Assembly: GCA_020849795.1 (NCBI GenBank)
Contig: JADZFR010000040.1
Span: 1 to 61,719 of the forward strand
Source of the DNA: Planctomycetota bacterium
GTDB taxonomy: Bacteria > Planctomycetota > UBA8742 > UBA2392
Direction: 5' to 3'
DNA: 61,719 bases
The position numbers and the translations under genes were made by a program. Positions 33,639-41,639 of this stretch are shown here, in pieces. A model generated the notes under the pieces. That model saw only the letters and a program-made list of their open reading frames with translations, made no database searches and was not told where the DNA came from. How positions within the stretch are numbered: the first letter of the stretch is position 1; every line of letters begins with the position of its first letter.

Positions 33639-34901
33639 CTACTTGAGCCGTTCGTACCTCGCGACCACTTGCAGGCACAGGGTCGCCATGGCAGTGGTCC
33701 AGACCCGGCCGCCCCATGCGCGCCATGCATCAATCGCGTCAAAACTGCCGAACTCGTCAAGCACGGCTTCAAAGGTGTCTGCGTCCTTTGCGTGCCAGCC
33801 GCGCTGGTTTTCGAGCAAGGCTTTCAGTAGTGGCGTCTTCCATGCATCGAACTCTTTCTTGTCGCCCATCTGGTGCAGGCCAAGCGTGCCAAAGTACAGG
33901 TAGGCCAAGTCCACTTTCTTGTCCGCCCACACGGGCAGGTCTTTCAGCATCAGCGCGGTCTGGCCCTTCAGTTCTTTGCTCTTTGGCGTCCACTTCTTGT
34001 CGCCGCTGAGCAGGCGCAGCGTGACGTTGACCGCATCGGAGTCCGGGTGCGACACCCAGTCCGCCGCAGTTCGCACGCGGGGAGAACCGCCCCCCGCATT
34101 GCCGGCCATGTAGCCTGTGCGATACGTGCCCTGGACGTCAGCGCTGGCGCTGTCGAGATACTTGTTGGCGCCGGCCCACGACTTCGCGAAGTCACCCTCA
34201 AGCCCCGCAATCTGCGCTGACCTTGCTGCCAACGCGCACCAGCCTGTCATCTGTGTATCCGCCTGGCCGTCATCAAACCCGTAACGCCAGCCCGACTCTT
34301 TGCTTTGGGCCGCCAGCAGGTACTCAACGGCCTTCTGCGCAGCCGGCTTCAGGTCGGCATCGGCCGACAGCGCAAAGGCCTCGCACAGTGCCATCGTCGC
34401 GACGGCATGGTTATGCACGCAACTGCACTCGCCATCGCCGATCATGCCGTTGCTGCCCTGCTTCAGGCGCAGGTAGCTCAGGCCCTTGGCAACATAGGTC
34501 TTGTAAGCGCCATCCGTGTGCGCATGGCCACTGCCAAGAAAGCACAGCAGTACCAGGGAAGTCCACGGCACGTCGGAGCCCTTGTCGAACCCCTCGTCGC
34601 AGGTGTCGCCGGCTTCTTCGCCAGGCTTGACCCACTCAAGGTTGTGGGTGTGTGCGGCGCGAACACGCAGCGTGTGGCTGTCATGGTCCTTTGCGCTCCA
34701 TTGGCCTTCCGGCCCCTGGTGGTCACAGAACCACTCCAGCGACGCAACGATGCGCCGGTTGATGTCATCAGCCGAGTAGACCTTCTCGTCGGCCCTGGTC
34801 TCTTTGGTCTTGGGTTTCGGCTTGCTTTGTGAAACCGCCGGCGCAACGAAAACTGCCATCAATGCAGGCACGAGCAGGCCAAGCGCAATCAGTCGCCTCA
34901 T
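33639..34901 (-). CDS. Secreted alpha/alpha-toroid (prenyltransferase/squalene-oxidase repeat) protein (420 aa)
   Basis: Start at 34901 with GGAGGG upstream, opening a signal peptide (MRRLIALGLLVPALMAVFVAPAVS). A short Lys/Pro linker leads to the toroid domain with repeats VASLEWFCDHQGPEGQWS, YLRLKQGSNGMIG, KESGWRYGFDDGQADTQMTGW and TLCLQVVARYERL. These align with the membrane-anchored protein at 19-20 kb, which has an extra anchor and acidic linker. No cyclase DxDD motif is visible. It precedes the Mrp operon on the same strand but a promoter-like sequence separates them. Confidence 0.87.
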   Translation of the reverse strand: MRRLIALGLLVPALMAVFVAPAVSQSKPKPKTKETRADEKVYSADDINRRIVASLEWFCDHQGPEGQWSAKDHDSHTLRVRAAHTHNLEWVKPGEEAGDTCDEGFDKGSDVPWTSLVLLCFLGSGHAHTDGAYKTYVAKGLSYLRLKQGSNGMIGDGECSCVHNHAVATMALCEAFALSADADLKPAAQKAVEYLLAAQSKESGWRYGFDDGQADTQMTGWCALAARSAQIAGLEGDFAKSWAGANKYLDSASADVQGTYRTGYMAGNAGGGSPRVRTAADWVSHPDSDAVNVTLRLLSGDKKWTPKSKELKGQTALMLKDLPVWADKKVDLAYLYFGTLGLHQMGDKKEFDAWKTPLLKALLENQRGWHAKDADTFEAVLDEFGSFDAIDAWRAWGGRVWTTAMATLCLQVVARYERLK

Positions 34902-35032
34902 GGGGACACCCTCCGTTCCATTGCCGTGTACCCGCACAAACGGATTGGGCGACGTGACGTTCAGAGGGCGATTGCCGTGTTTCGCGAATTTCAGCAGTCG
35001 GGCCGGTCTTTGCGCATCGGCACTGGCCGGCA

Positions 35033-35461
35033 TCAGAGGTTCAACAAGATCAGCAGCAGCACGACAGCAGCCAGCACGACGGCCAGCTTCAGCACTATTC
35101 CGGCCCAGCTGCGGCTGGGCTGTTCAGGCTCGGCGTCTTGTTCCGTCTCGCGGGCCGTCATGCGCTCGCGGATGTGCCGGCCGGTGTGTACGCCGGTCTT
35201 GCTGGCGGTTTCCTGCATCGGCGGTGCGATGGCACTATCGAGTGGTTGATGCACGCTGACCGCTTCTTCAAACTGATCGAGCGGGACCTCGACTGTGAAC
35301 CGGCCGCCCTGGCTGCCGACGCGCGCCTCAATACCCGCGGCCTCAAGGTAAGTAATAGTCATGCGCGCCGTTACCTGGTCGGGCACATAGGTCAGAGGCA
35401 CCCATTCACGCGCGTCGCGCGGAACCCACTCGACGTTGCTTTCATCTGGCTCGGGCATCAC
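35033..35461 (-). CDS. DUF2007-like protein with C-terminal membrane helix (142 aa)
   Basis: The segment WVPLTYVPDQVTARMTITYLEAAGIEARVGSQGG ... VEVPLDQFEEAVSV resembles the DUF2007 (putative signal-transducing, ferredoxin-like) fold, whose core is 'accumulate A-E-x-x-x-L-x-A-x-G-I'. A C-terminal helix (IVLKLAVVLAAVVLLLILLNL) anchors it in the membrane with the domain in the cytoplasm. Its ATG overlaps the upstream stop by 4 nt. Function unknown. Confidence 0.75.
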   Translation of the reverse strand: MMPEPDESNVEWVPRDAREWVPLTYVPDQVTARMTITYLEAAGIEARVGSQGGRFTVEVPLDQFEEAVSVHQPLDSAIAPPMQETASKTGVHTGRHIRERMTARETEQDAEPEQPSRSWAGIVLKLAVVLAAVVLLLILLNL

Positions 35462-35973
35462 GAAGGCTCAACGCGGCCGGTACGCCGTGGCGCAGCCGCA
35501 AGTTCGGCCGAAATCGCCTGTGCAAAGCCAATCAATGCATCAAAGGTGCAATGCATGCCGCAACGATGCTCTACATTTCCGGCACCGCCGTGTTGGCGGT
35601 ACGTCACGCCCACGCTTGCGCGCAATTCCTCGATCGCGCCGTCGGGTTCGGCCTCGGCGTTGGGCACGCCGGCCAGGCCTGTCACGTTGATCTTCTGCGT
35701 CCACTTGCTGCGGCGCGCAGCCAGGCTGATCTCAAGTTCGCGCGTGTCGCTGCGCAGTTGCATCATGCCCGAGCGTTTTTCACCGAACGAAAGCAACTTC
35801 TCGATCATCCGGGTCAAGCCATCGTGAGAAATGGTCAACTCGCCGCTCACCGGTTCGCCATAGGCTTCGAATTTGACCTCACAAACAACGCCGTCGGCCC
35901 CACCGCCGCGGGTTGTGTGGACGGGCGTAAGCTCGAACCACGACGCATTGTCCGGAGAGCTCAGTCGAGCCAT
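35458..35973 (-). CDS. Protein of unknown function (171 aa)
   Basis: No signal peptide or membrane helix. The sequence shows a beta-rich N-terminal half (WFELTPVHTTRGGGADGVVCEVKFEAYGEPVSGEL) and a middle reminiscent of small immunity-like beta proteins, but I cannot name a family. The ATG is preceded, exactly 6 nt away, by CACACT and has no Shine-Dalgarno. The stop overlaps the start of the DUF2007-like gene, so the two act as one unit. Confidence 0.72.
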   Translation of the reverse strand: MARLSSPDNASWFELTPVHTTRGGGADGVVCEVKFEAYGEPVSGELTISHDGLTRMIEKLLSFGEKRSGMMQLRSDTRELEISLAARRSKWTQKINVTGLAGVPNAEAEPDGAIEELRASVGVTYRQHGGAGNVEHRCGMHCTFDALIGFAQAISAELAAAPRRTGRVEPS

Positions 35974-35979
35974 GCATCG

Positions 35980-35985
35980 AGTGTG
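35980..35985 (-). promoter_or_regulatory. -10-like box 6 nt upstream of the 171-aa protein
   Basis: CACACT, six bases, then ATG on the minus strand, with no ribosome binding site; same spacing as at thiE, bshC and dinG. Confidence 0.33.
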
Positions 35986-36057
35986 CCATCAGGCGCACCT
36001 TGTGCAAGCTGTTCGAAGGAGCTTCTGTGCCGACGCCGCAAGGTCGGTCAAGCAAAC

Positions 36058-36081
36058 ACCCCCCGCGCTTGGGCGGGGGGT
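36058..36081 (-). terminator. Intrinsic terminator of the Ser/aromatic-rich TPR protein gene
   Basis: Nine-bp stem (ACCCCCCGC paired with GCGGGGGGT) and six-base loop, 28 nt after the stop. On the minus strand GTTTGCTT follows. Confidence 0.72.
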
Positions 36082-36109
36082 GAAGTTTCGTGCCATTGCT
36101 TACGCGCTC

Positions 36110-37993
36110 TTACTCGCCCTCAAGGGCTTCCATGGCTTCCTGGTGCAGGGTCTTGGTGGCGACATCCTGCGGCAGTTGCGCCAGTGCGCGGTCCAGCATG
36201 GCTGCGGCCGTGCGCGCGTCGCCGGTGCGCAGCGCGGTGAAGCCGCGCAACAACAGCAAGTCAGGATCTTCGGGCAGGTCTTTGAGCTCGCCGTCCAGGT
36301 GATCAACATAGCCCTTGAGCACATCCGGGCCGCCGAACGCCTTGGCCATGTCGATATTGCTGCGCTCAGCATCCAACACGATCGCGCGGCGCAGCGCAAA
36401 CGCGCTGAAGGCGTACTTGCCCTGTGCGAACGCGCTGACCGCCAAGCTGTAACGGGCGTCGGCGCTGCCGGGGTCAAGGATCACGGCTTCTTTGAACGCT
36501 TTGGTTGCTGTGCCGTAGTCGCCCTTGGCAAATGCGTCGCTGCCACGGTTCATTTCGTGGCGGTACTCGTCAGCGGCATCGCCGCGCGCGCGGTCTTTTT
36601 CAGGCTGCGGGCGCTTGCCGCTGCTGCCGATGCTGTCGCGGCGCCGGTTGTCGCGGTAGTTGCTGACATCTTCTGCGCCGTCTTCGTAGCCGCGATTGTA
36701 ACCGTCGTCGTAACCATCGTCGTACAGGGAATCATAGCTCAGTGCAGTGTAACCATAGCTGTACGGGCGCCAGTCCCACCAGCGAGTGTAGCCGTACCAG
36801 TACGGGCGGGTTACGCGGCAATATGATCCGTGATAGTGAAACCAGTGGTGGCTGCGCCATGAGTGCGAGTGAAAATAGCTGTGCGCACCGTAGTTGTAGC
36901 CCCACCACCCGTGGTGATAAGGCTGGATGTACCAGGCACCGTTGCCAAGAATCGCAATCGAGTGCGCACCGAAGTACACAAACGGGCGCCACCAATGGCC
37001 GATGTGCCATGGACGGTAACCCCAACCGATGCTGAAGCTGCCCCAGCCCCAGCTCCAGCCGATGCCCCAGCTGCCGTAGTGGCCGCCCCAGTACCCGCCG
37101 GAGTAACCGCCGTAGTACCAGGGATAGGAATGACCGCTGTACCCGTAGGTGCCGTAGTAACTGCTGTGCCCGTGGTTGTGGGTCGACTTGGGCAGCGAGG
37201 AATGCGGGCTGGAAGCATCGCCGCGCACCACGCCGGTCGAACCGGGAGTGCGCAGTGAAGTCAACGTGCTGCGTTCAGAAATGGTGCCGCGTGTGGCGAC
37301 CGAGCGAGTCTGCGGGCTGCCGCTGCTGCCGTCGCGGGCAGTGCTGGTCGTGCGCGGCATGGCAGCTGTGCGCGAAGCCGTGCTGGCGCGGCTTGGCGTG
37401 GCGGCAGTGCGCGGCGCAGTTGTGGAAGGTTGGGCAGAGGAGCGGGCCAGGCTGGAGCTGCTCGGTGCACGCGACACGGTCGGAACCCCGCTGGAGGTTG
37501 TGCGCGAAGGCGTTGAGCTGGAGCGGTACGAGCTACGGGGAAGCGAGGACGATGGAGCGCTTGACGATGCGCTGGGTGTGCGGGTCGCGGCGGGCGAGCT
37601 GGACGAGCTCCGGGACGGCGTGCTTGAAGGCGCCCGCGACGAGCTGGAACGATAGGTGCTGCCGCTGCTGCTGCGGGTGGCACTCGGCGAACTGGAACTG
37701 GGCGCCGGCGAACTTGAGCGCGAAGAGGATGAAGAAGGCGCCCGCGACGAGCTTGAACCCGCCGAGCGGCTGCTGGACCCGCTCGAGCGGCTGCTCGATC
37801 CGCTGGAGCGCGAGCTGCCAGAAATGCGCGGCGAACTCGAGCCGCCGGAGCTGGCCCGCGACCCGCCCGAGCTGCTACCTGAGCTGCCGCCACGTGAGAT
37901 GCGCTGCGCGTCGACATCGATTGTCGGCGCAGCAAACGCGATCACGGCCAGGGCAAGAATGCCGCTGAACATCAATCTGCGTAGGCTGAACAT
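36110..37993 (-). CDS. Secreted Ser-rich, aromatic/His-rich protein with C-terminal TPRs (627 aa)
   Basis: Start at 37993 with GGAGAGGG upstream, leading into a signal peptide (MFSLRRLMFSGILALAVIAFAAPTIDVDA). Residues ~33-260 are low-complexity Ser/Arg/Pro/Thr (repeated SSSRSSG-like words). Residues ~265-430 are extremely rich in Tyr, Trp, Gly and His, for example HNHGHSSYYGTYGYSGHSY and GSWGIGWSWGWGSF. An acidic bridge (YDDGYDDGYNRGYEDG) follows, and the last ~130 residues are tetratricopeptide repeats (GDYGTATKAFKEAVILDPGSADARYSLA). No catalytic motif. The composition suggests a surface, adhesive or metal/phenol-interacting protein; that is inference. It is divergent from the six-EF-hand protein gene. 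Confidence 0.83.
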   Translation of the reverse strand: MFSLRRLMFSGILALAVIAFAAPTIDVDAQRISRGGSSGSSSGGSRASSGGSSSPRISGSSRSSGSSSRSSGSSSRSAGSSSSRAPSSSSSRSSSPAPSSSSPSATRSSSGSTYRSSSSRAPSSTPSRSSSSSPAATRTPSASSSAPSSSLPRSSYRSSSTPSRTTSSGVPTVSRAPSSSSLARSSAQPSTTAPRTAATPSRASTASRTAAMPRTTSTARDGSSGSPQTRSVATRGTISERSTLTSLRTPGSTGVVRGDASSPHSSLPKSTHNHGHSSYYGTYGYSGHSYPWYYGGYSGGYWGGHYGSWGIGWSWGWGSFSIGWGYRPWHIGHWWRPFVYFGAHSIAILGNGAWYIQPYHHGWWGYNYGAHSYFHSHSWRSHHWFHYHGSYCRVTRPYWYGYTRWWDWRPYSYGYTALSYDSLYDDGYDDGYNRGYEDGAEDVSNYRDNRRRDSIGSSGKRPQPEKDRARGDAADEYRHEMNRGSDAFAKGDYGTATKAFKEAVILDPGSADARYSLAVSAFAQGKYAFSAFALRRAIVLDAERSNIDMAKAFGGPDVLKGYVDHLDGELKDLPEDPDLLLLRGFTALRTGDARTAAAMLDRALAQLPQDVATKTLHQEAMEALEGE

Positions 37994-38225
37994 GGGTACC
38001 CTCTCCAGATCAAACCAACGGCCCCAACGAAAAAAGGGCCACCCGGCATAAATGCCGTAAAGGGGCCCCAATTCCCCCACAACTATAACCTGCCGTGTGA
38101 CGGATTGCATCCCTACATTTGGAAATATAGACCGGTCCGTTGCCGCACTTCTGTGGACCCTTTCCCAGCGCTGGAGCGTCTAAGGAATTGAGTCGCTTAA
38201 GTCGGACAACGGAAAGGGAGACACG

Positions 38226-39170
38226 ATGAAACCGACATGGATGCTGGCCCTCGCGGGCATGCTGTGCACGGGCGCCTTGGCTGCCCAGGACACCCCGGGC
38301 TCGCCCGAGCCGGAACGCCCAAGCAAAGAGGTCAAGTTCAAGAACACCGACGCCGACGCCGACGGCAAAATCACGTTCGACGAGATGAAAAAGGTCCATC
38401 ACGCCGGCCTGAAGGCTTGGCGCGAAGCCGGCGAATCGTTGGACGACAAAAAGGTCGCTGAGGCACAGAAGTGGCTGGACGAGCGGCTGTTCGTGTTCGA
38501 GTTTCTGGTGTGGGATGGCAATGACGACCGCGAACTCACAAAGGAAGAGTACCTGAAAGACCCGGAGGAGGCGCCCGAGATCACACGCCAGGACAATCTG
38601 GATTCGGAGGAAGTGGACTTTGACGACCTGCTGCGCCACGACAGCGACAAAGACGGCAAACTGAGCCTGGCCGAGCTTACGAAGAGCACGCAGGCCAAAC
38701 TGAAGCAGTACGTCGAGATCGCCAAGGGCGACAACGACAAGCTTGAGAAGTTACTGAGCATCGAGCATCACATGATGGCCGCATACACGCTGCTGAACCG
38801 CGACCTGGATGGCGACTCCGTGCTCACGCGCGAAGAAGTCAAAACCTACATGGAAAAGGTCCTCAATCGCGAAGAGATGCATGAGCTCACCAAGGACGCG
38901 ATGAAGAAGTACGGCCAGTTCATGGCGGACACCATGTTCACCCTGTACGACAAGGACGGCGACAAGGCGCTTTCGTGGGACGAGCTCAAGAACGTCAAGA
39001 ACCCTCCCAGCGAAGAAGAGTTCAAAAAGCTGGACAAGAACGGCGACGGCAAACTCACCGGTGAAGAAGTCGCGGCTGCATTGACCGACAGCGAATCAAG
39101 AGACGGCGAAGAAGACGGCGGCTCAACACCGCCCAAGCCGGACGAAAGCAAGCCCGACGGCGGCAAGTAG
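38226..39170 (+). CDS. Secreted protein with six EF-hand loops (314 aa)
   Basis: AAAGGGAG precedes the ATG. The signal peptide is MKPTWMLALAGMLCTGALAAQ. Six canonical 12-residue calcium loops are visible in order: DADADGKITFDE, DGNDDRELTKEE, DSDKDGKLSLAE, DLDGDSVLTREE, DKDGDKALSWDE and DKNGDGKLTGEE. Segments between them are amphipathic helices. The C-terminus is acidic, Pro/Lys-rich and disordered. It should bind several Ca2+ ions outside the cytoplasm; any partner is unknown. A 15-bp-stem terminator follows. Confidence 0.9.
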   Translation: MKPTWMLALAGMLCTGALAAQDTPGSPEPERPSKEVKFKNTDADADGKITFDEMKKVHHAGLKAWREAGESLDDKKVAEAQKWLDERLFVFEFLVWDGNDDRELTKEEYLKDPEEAPEITRQDNLDSEEVDFDDLLRHDSDKDGKLSLAELTKSTQAKLKQYVEIAKGDNDKLEKLLSIEHHMMAAYTLLNRDLDGDSVLTREEVKTYMEKVLNREEMHELTKDAMKKYGQFMADTMFTLYDKDGDKALSWDELKNVKNPPSEEEFKKLDKNGDGKLTGEEVAAALTDSESRDGEEDGGSTPPKPDESKPDGGK

Positions 39171-39190
39171 GACATGTCAACCAATACGAC

Positions 39191-39230
39191 CACAGTGCCA
39201 CGCGCCCATCGCGCGTGGCACTGTGCTTTT
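39191..39230 (+). terminator. Strong intrinsic terminator between EF-hand and dinG genes
   Basis: A perfect 15-bp stem (CACAGTGCCACGCGC and its complement) with a five-base loop, then CTTTT. It separates convergent genes; no T-run exists on the minus side. Confidence 0.92.
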
Positions 39231-39234
39231 GCGC

Positions 39235-41259
39235 CTATAACTCGAAGGGGTTGGCCGGCACGGCCTTGCGCGCTTTGGGCTCGCCGCCCTTGCCGTCGCT
39301 GATCGGGCAGTCCGGCAGCGCGCGCAGTATTTTCTTGCCGTAACCCTTCTTGATCACGCGGCTGTCCAGAATCACAACCGTACCGTAGTCATCTTTGCGG
39401 CGGATCAACCGGCCAAAGCCCTGCCGCAGCTTGATCGTGGCCTCGGGCACCATGTAGTCGTTGAAGTCGTTGCCGCCGCTGCGCACCACTTCTTCCATGC
39501 GCGCGGCAATCAGCGGGTCGCTCGGCACCGGAAACGGCAGCCGTACCAGGATCACCGTGGTCAGCGCCTCGCCGGGCACGTCGACACCCTGCCAGAAGGT
39601 CTCCACGCCGAACAGCACCATCTTCGGGCCTTCCTTGAAGCGATCCAGCATGCGCCCGCGGCTTAGCCCCTCGCCCTGGCGCAGCAGCGTGTAGCCCTGA
39701 AACTCAAGCTGGTTGTGCACGCCGTCATGCACCTTGCGCATCTGCGAAAAGCTGGTGAACAGCACGAAAGTGCCGCCGCGGCTGCGCTTGACTGCCGCGA
39801 TCACCTCTTCGTTGATGCGCGCGTCGTACTCTTGGGCCTGGCCGCCCGCCTTCGGCGGCTCGGGCACGTCCGGGATCACGATCTGCGCCCGCGCCTTGAA
39901 ATCAAACGGGCTGCCTACCTGCAACGCCGTCACGCCCTCGTCGGGCACGCCAAGCCGGTTGCGGATGTAGCCGAAGTCGTTGGGACCGGTCGCCAGCGTG
40001 GCGCTGGTCAGTACGACACTTTTGCAGCGCTCGAACAGCAGCTTGTTCATCAACGCGCCGACGTGAATCGGCGCCGCCCGCAACTCGGTGTTCTGGTCGC
40101 GGCCCGCGGTTTCTACCCAATAGACCTGCCCCTCCAGCGACTGACGGTTGAAGGCCTCCATGCTCTCAGCGTATTCGCTGACGCGGTTGACATTGGCCTC
40201 AATCTCCAGCCGGTCTTCCTCGTTGCGTGCCTGCAACATGCCCTCTTTCAGGCGCAGCGCCAGTTCGCGCAGGGCGTTGGCGCCTTCGGGCGGGAACAAC
40301 TCGGCTTCGTTTACGCGCGCGGGTTTCTGGGGCTGCTCGTGCAGCCAGTTCTCTACTTTCAGGAAAAAGCGCTCGCCCTCGTCGCGGGCTTTTCGCAGCG
40401 CCTCGTGCCCGCCGCGCAGGAAATCATAGCGCACCAGCAGGCCCTTGTTGCGCCGCGCGTTGTAGACCTGCGAAAGTGTGTAGTTCCAGCCGGCGTGGGT
40501 CAGGCGCAGGCCCAGGTGCTCGCTGGCGTAGCGCTCAAGGTCGTGGGCCTCGTCGATGATGAGATAGCGGTAGTCGGGCAGATAGTTCACGCCCGCGGCT
40601 TTCAACGCCAGGTCGGCGCACAGTAGCGCGTGATTCACGACGAGGATGCTCGCGTTGTACATGCGCCGTTTGGCGGCCTGGTAGAAACACTTCTTCTCGA
40701 AGTTGGGGCACTGTCGGCCCATGCAGTTGTTGCGGTCGGAGACGGCAAGCTGCCAGACTTCGCTGCTGGGCTCAAAGTCCATGCTGCCTTTGCTGCCGTC
40801 GGGTGTGGTTTCGGCCCATGCGCTCAGGCGCATCAGTTCGCGCTTTTCGTCATTGGCGAGCATGCCGTCGGCTTCTGTGCGCAGCGCCGCCTCAAGCCGC
40901 CGCAGCGACACGTAGTTGCTGCGCCCCTTGGCCAGCACGGCTGTGAACTCCTGGTCCCAGACGCTGCGCAGGAACGGGATGTCTTTGCCGTAGAGCTGCT
41001 CTTGCAATGCAATCGTGCCGGTGCTGATGACCACAGGCCGGTCGTCAACCTTGCCGGCGACGGCACGCTGGATCGCGGGCACAAGATAGGCGAAGGACTT
41101 GCCGACACCGGTGCCGGCTTCGACAACGAGATGCGTGTTGCCGGTAAGCGCCAGCTCAACGGCGCGGCCCATGGCAAGCTGTTGCGGCCGATCTTCGTAG
41201 CCCGCCAGCTTGCCGGCAATCAGCCCACCCGGCCCAAGAATGGAATCCACAAAACTCAT
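39235..41259 (-). CDS. dinG: DinG-family ATP-dependent DNA helicase (674 aa)
   Basis: An XPD/DinG superfamily 2 helicase that unwinds DNA 5'-3' and acts in repair and replication. Walker A is EAGTGVGKSF (residues 47-56), the DEAH box is YLIIDEAHDLERYA, and the C-terminal helicase motifs are LFGVETFWQGVDVPGE and RQGFGRLIRRKDDYG. The iron-sulfur region is CMGRQCPNFEKKCFYQAAKRR followed by ILVVNHALLCADL, as in DinG-type proteins. No extra exonuclease domain is fused. No Shine-Dalgarno is present; TACACT lies exactly 6 nt before the ATG. Confidence 0.93.
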   Translation of the reverse strand: MSFVDSILGPGGLIAGKLAGYEDRPQQLAMGRAVELALTGNTHLVVEAGTGVGKSFAYLVPAIQRAVAGKVDDRPVVISTGTIALQEQLYGKDIPFLRSVWDQEFTAVLAKGRSNYVSLRRLEAALRTEADGMLANDEKRELMRLSAWAETTPDGSKGSMDFEPSSEVWQLAVSDRNNCMGRQCPNFEKKCFYQAAKRRMYNASILVVNHALLCADLALKAAGVNYLPDYRYLIIDEAHDLERYASEHLGLRLTHAGWNYTLSQVYNARRNKGLLVRYDFLRGGHEALRKARDEGERFFLKVENWLHEQPQKPARVNEAELFPPEGANALRELALRLKEGMLQARNEEDRLEIEANVNRVSEYAESMEAFNRQSLEGQVYWVETAGRDQNTELRAAPIHVGALMNKLLFERCKSVVLTSATLATGPNDFGYIRNRLGVPDEGVTALQVGSPFDFKARAQIVIPDVPEPPKAGGQAQEYDARINEEVIAAVKRSRGGTFVLFTSFSQMRKVHDGVHNQLEFQGYTLLRQGEGLSRGRMLDRFKEGPKMVLFGVETFWQGVDVPGEALTTVILVRLPFPVPSDPLIAARMEEVVRSGGNDFNDYMVPEATIKLRQGFGRLIRRKDDYGTVVILDSRVIKKGYGKKILRALPDCPISDGKGGEPKARKAVPANPFEL

Positions 41260-41265
41260 GCGGCG

Positions 41266-41271
41266 AGTGTA
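41266..41271 (-). promoter_or_regulatory. -10-like box 6 nt upstream of dinG start
   Basis: TACACT, six bases (CGCCGC), then ATG on the minus strand and no ribosome binding site, compatible with a leaderless dinG transcript. Confidence 0.42.
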
Positions 41272-41274
41272 GCA

Positions 41275-41390
41275 ACACCTGCGACAACACGTAGCGCAGG
41301 CGTCTCGCCGGCATCGTCGCGGTCGTCGCGACCACGACTGAACCGCGCGCCGGAGGCGCGCGGCATTTTGCAGGCCGAGGCCTGCGCTGC
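41275..41390. repeat. Cluster of short palindromes in the dinG/glnA spacer
   Basis: Within the 380-nt spacer lie GTCGCGGTCGTCGCGAC-like inverted sequence, CCGCGCGCC-GGA-GGCGCGCGG (41343-41363) and GCAGGCC-GA-GGCCTGC (41370-41385), the first arm also echoed by GCGCAGGCGTCTCGCC. This looks like a REP-like intergenic repeat element rather than a terminator, since neither flanking gene ends here. Confidence 0.5.
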
Positions 41391-41496
41391 CTCCTTATGG
41401 ATTGTGGTCAACTTGCTAACTGGTTGCGCGCGTGACACTTGGCGCGTGGACAACTGGTTGAATGCCTGTGAATGCGCATTTTTAGAGGGTTTTCAC

Positions 41497-41524
41497 TTGA
41501 TCGACGAAAAACCCGTGCTAATGT
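41497..41524 (+). promoter_or_regulatory. Putative glnA promoter
   Basis: TTGATC and TAATGT are 16 nt apart, and the -10 is preceded by TG at the extended -10 position (TGCTAATGT). The predicted start near 41531 would place a hairpin at the very 5' end of the mRNA. Confidence 0.45.
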
Positions 41525-41529
41525 GCTGT

Positions 41530-41607
41530 CCCCGTAGCGGGGATACAAAACCCACCCGATACACCAACTGAGTTGTCGACCCGCCGTGGGCGGGCCGCTG
41601 CTTTTTT
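41530..41607 (+). promoter_or_regulatory. Structured glnA leader with terminator-like hairpin
   Basis: The leader contains CCCCG-TAG-CGGGG (41530-41542), CAAC-TGA-GTTG (41565-41575) and then CCCGCC-GTG-GGCGGG (41580-41594) followed after seven bases by TTTTTT (41602-41607). A terminator between a promoter and glnA suggests attenuation. CCCAC at 41551-41555 could pair with GTGGG at 41586-41590 and so compete with the terminator stem. The sequence does not match the glutamine riboswitch motifs I know. Alternatively it is simply a terminator for an unseen short RNA. Confidence 0.5.
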
Positions 41608-41639
41608 GATTTTGGCCAACGCTGCCGGAGACTGCCGCC

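Noticed and set aside
36110..37993. Frameshift or misassembly in the low-complexity Ser-rich gene
   Set aside because: Signal peptide, aromatic region and TPRs are all in one continuous frame with a good ribosome binding site and a terminator, so the gene appears intact.
41401..41480. A sigma-54 promoter upstream of glnA
   Set aside because: The nearest words (GTGACACTTGGCGCG) lack the GG and GC pairs at the -24/-12 spacing.
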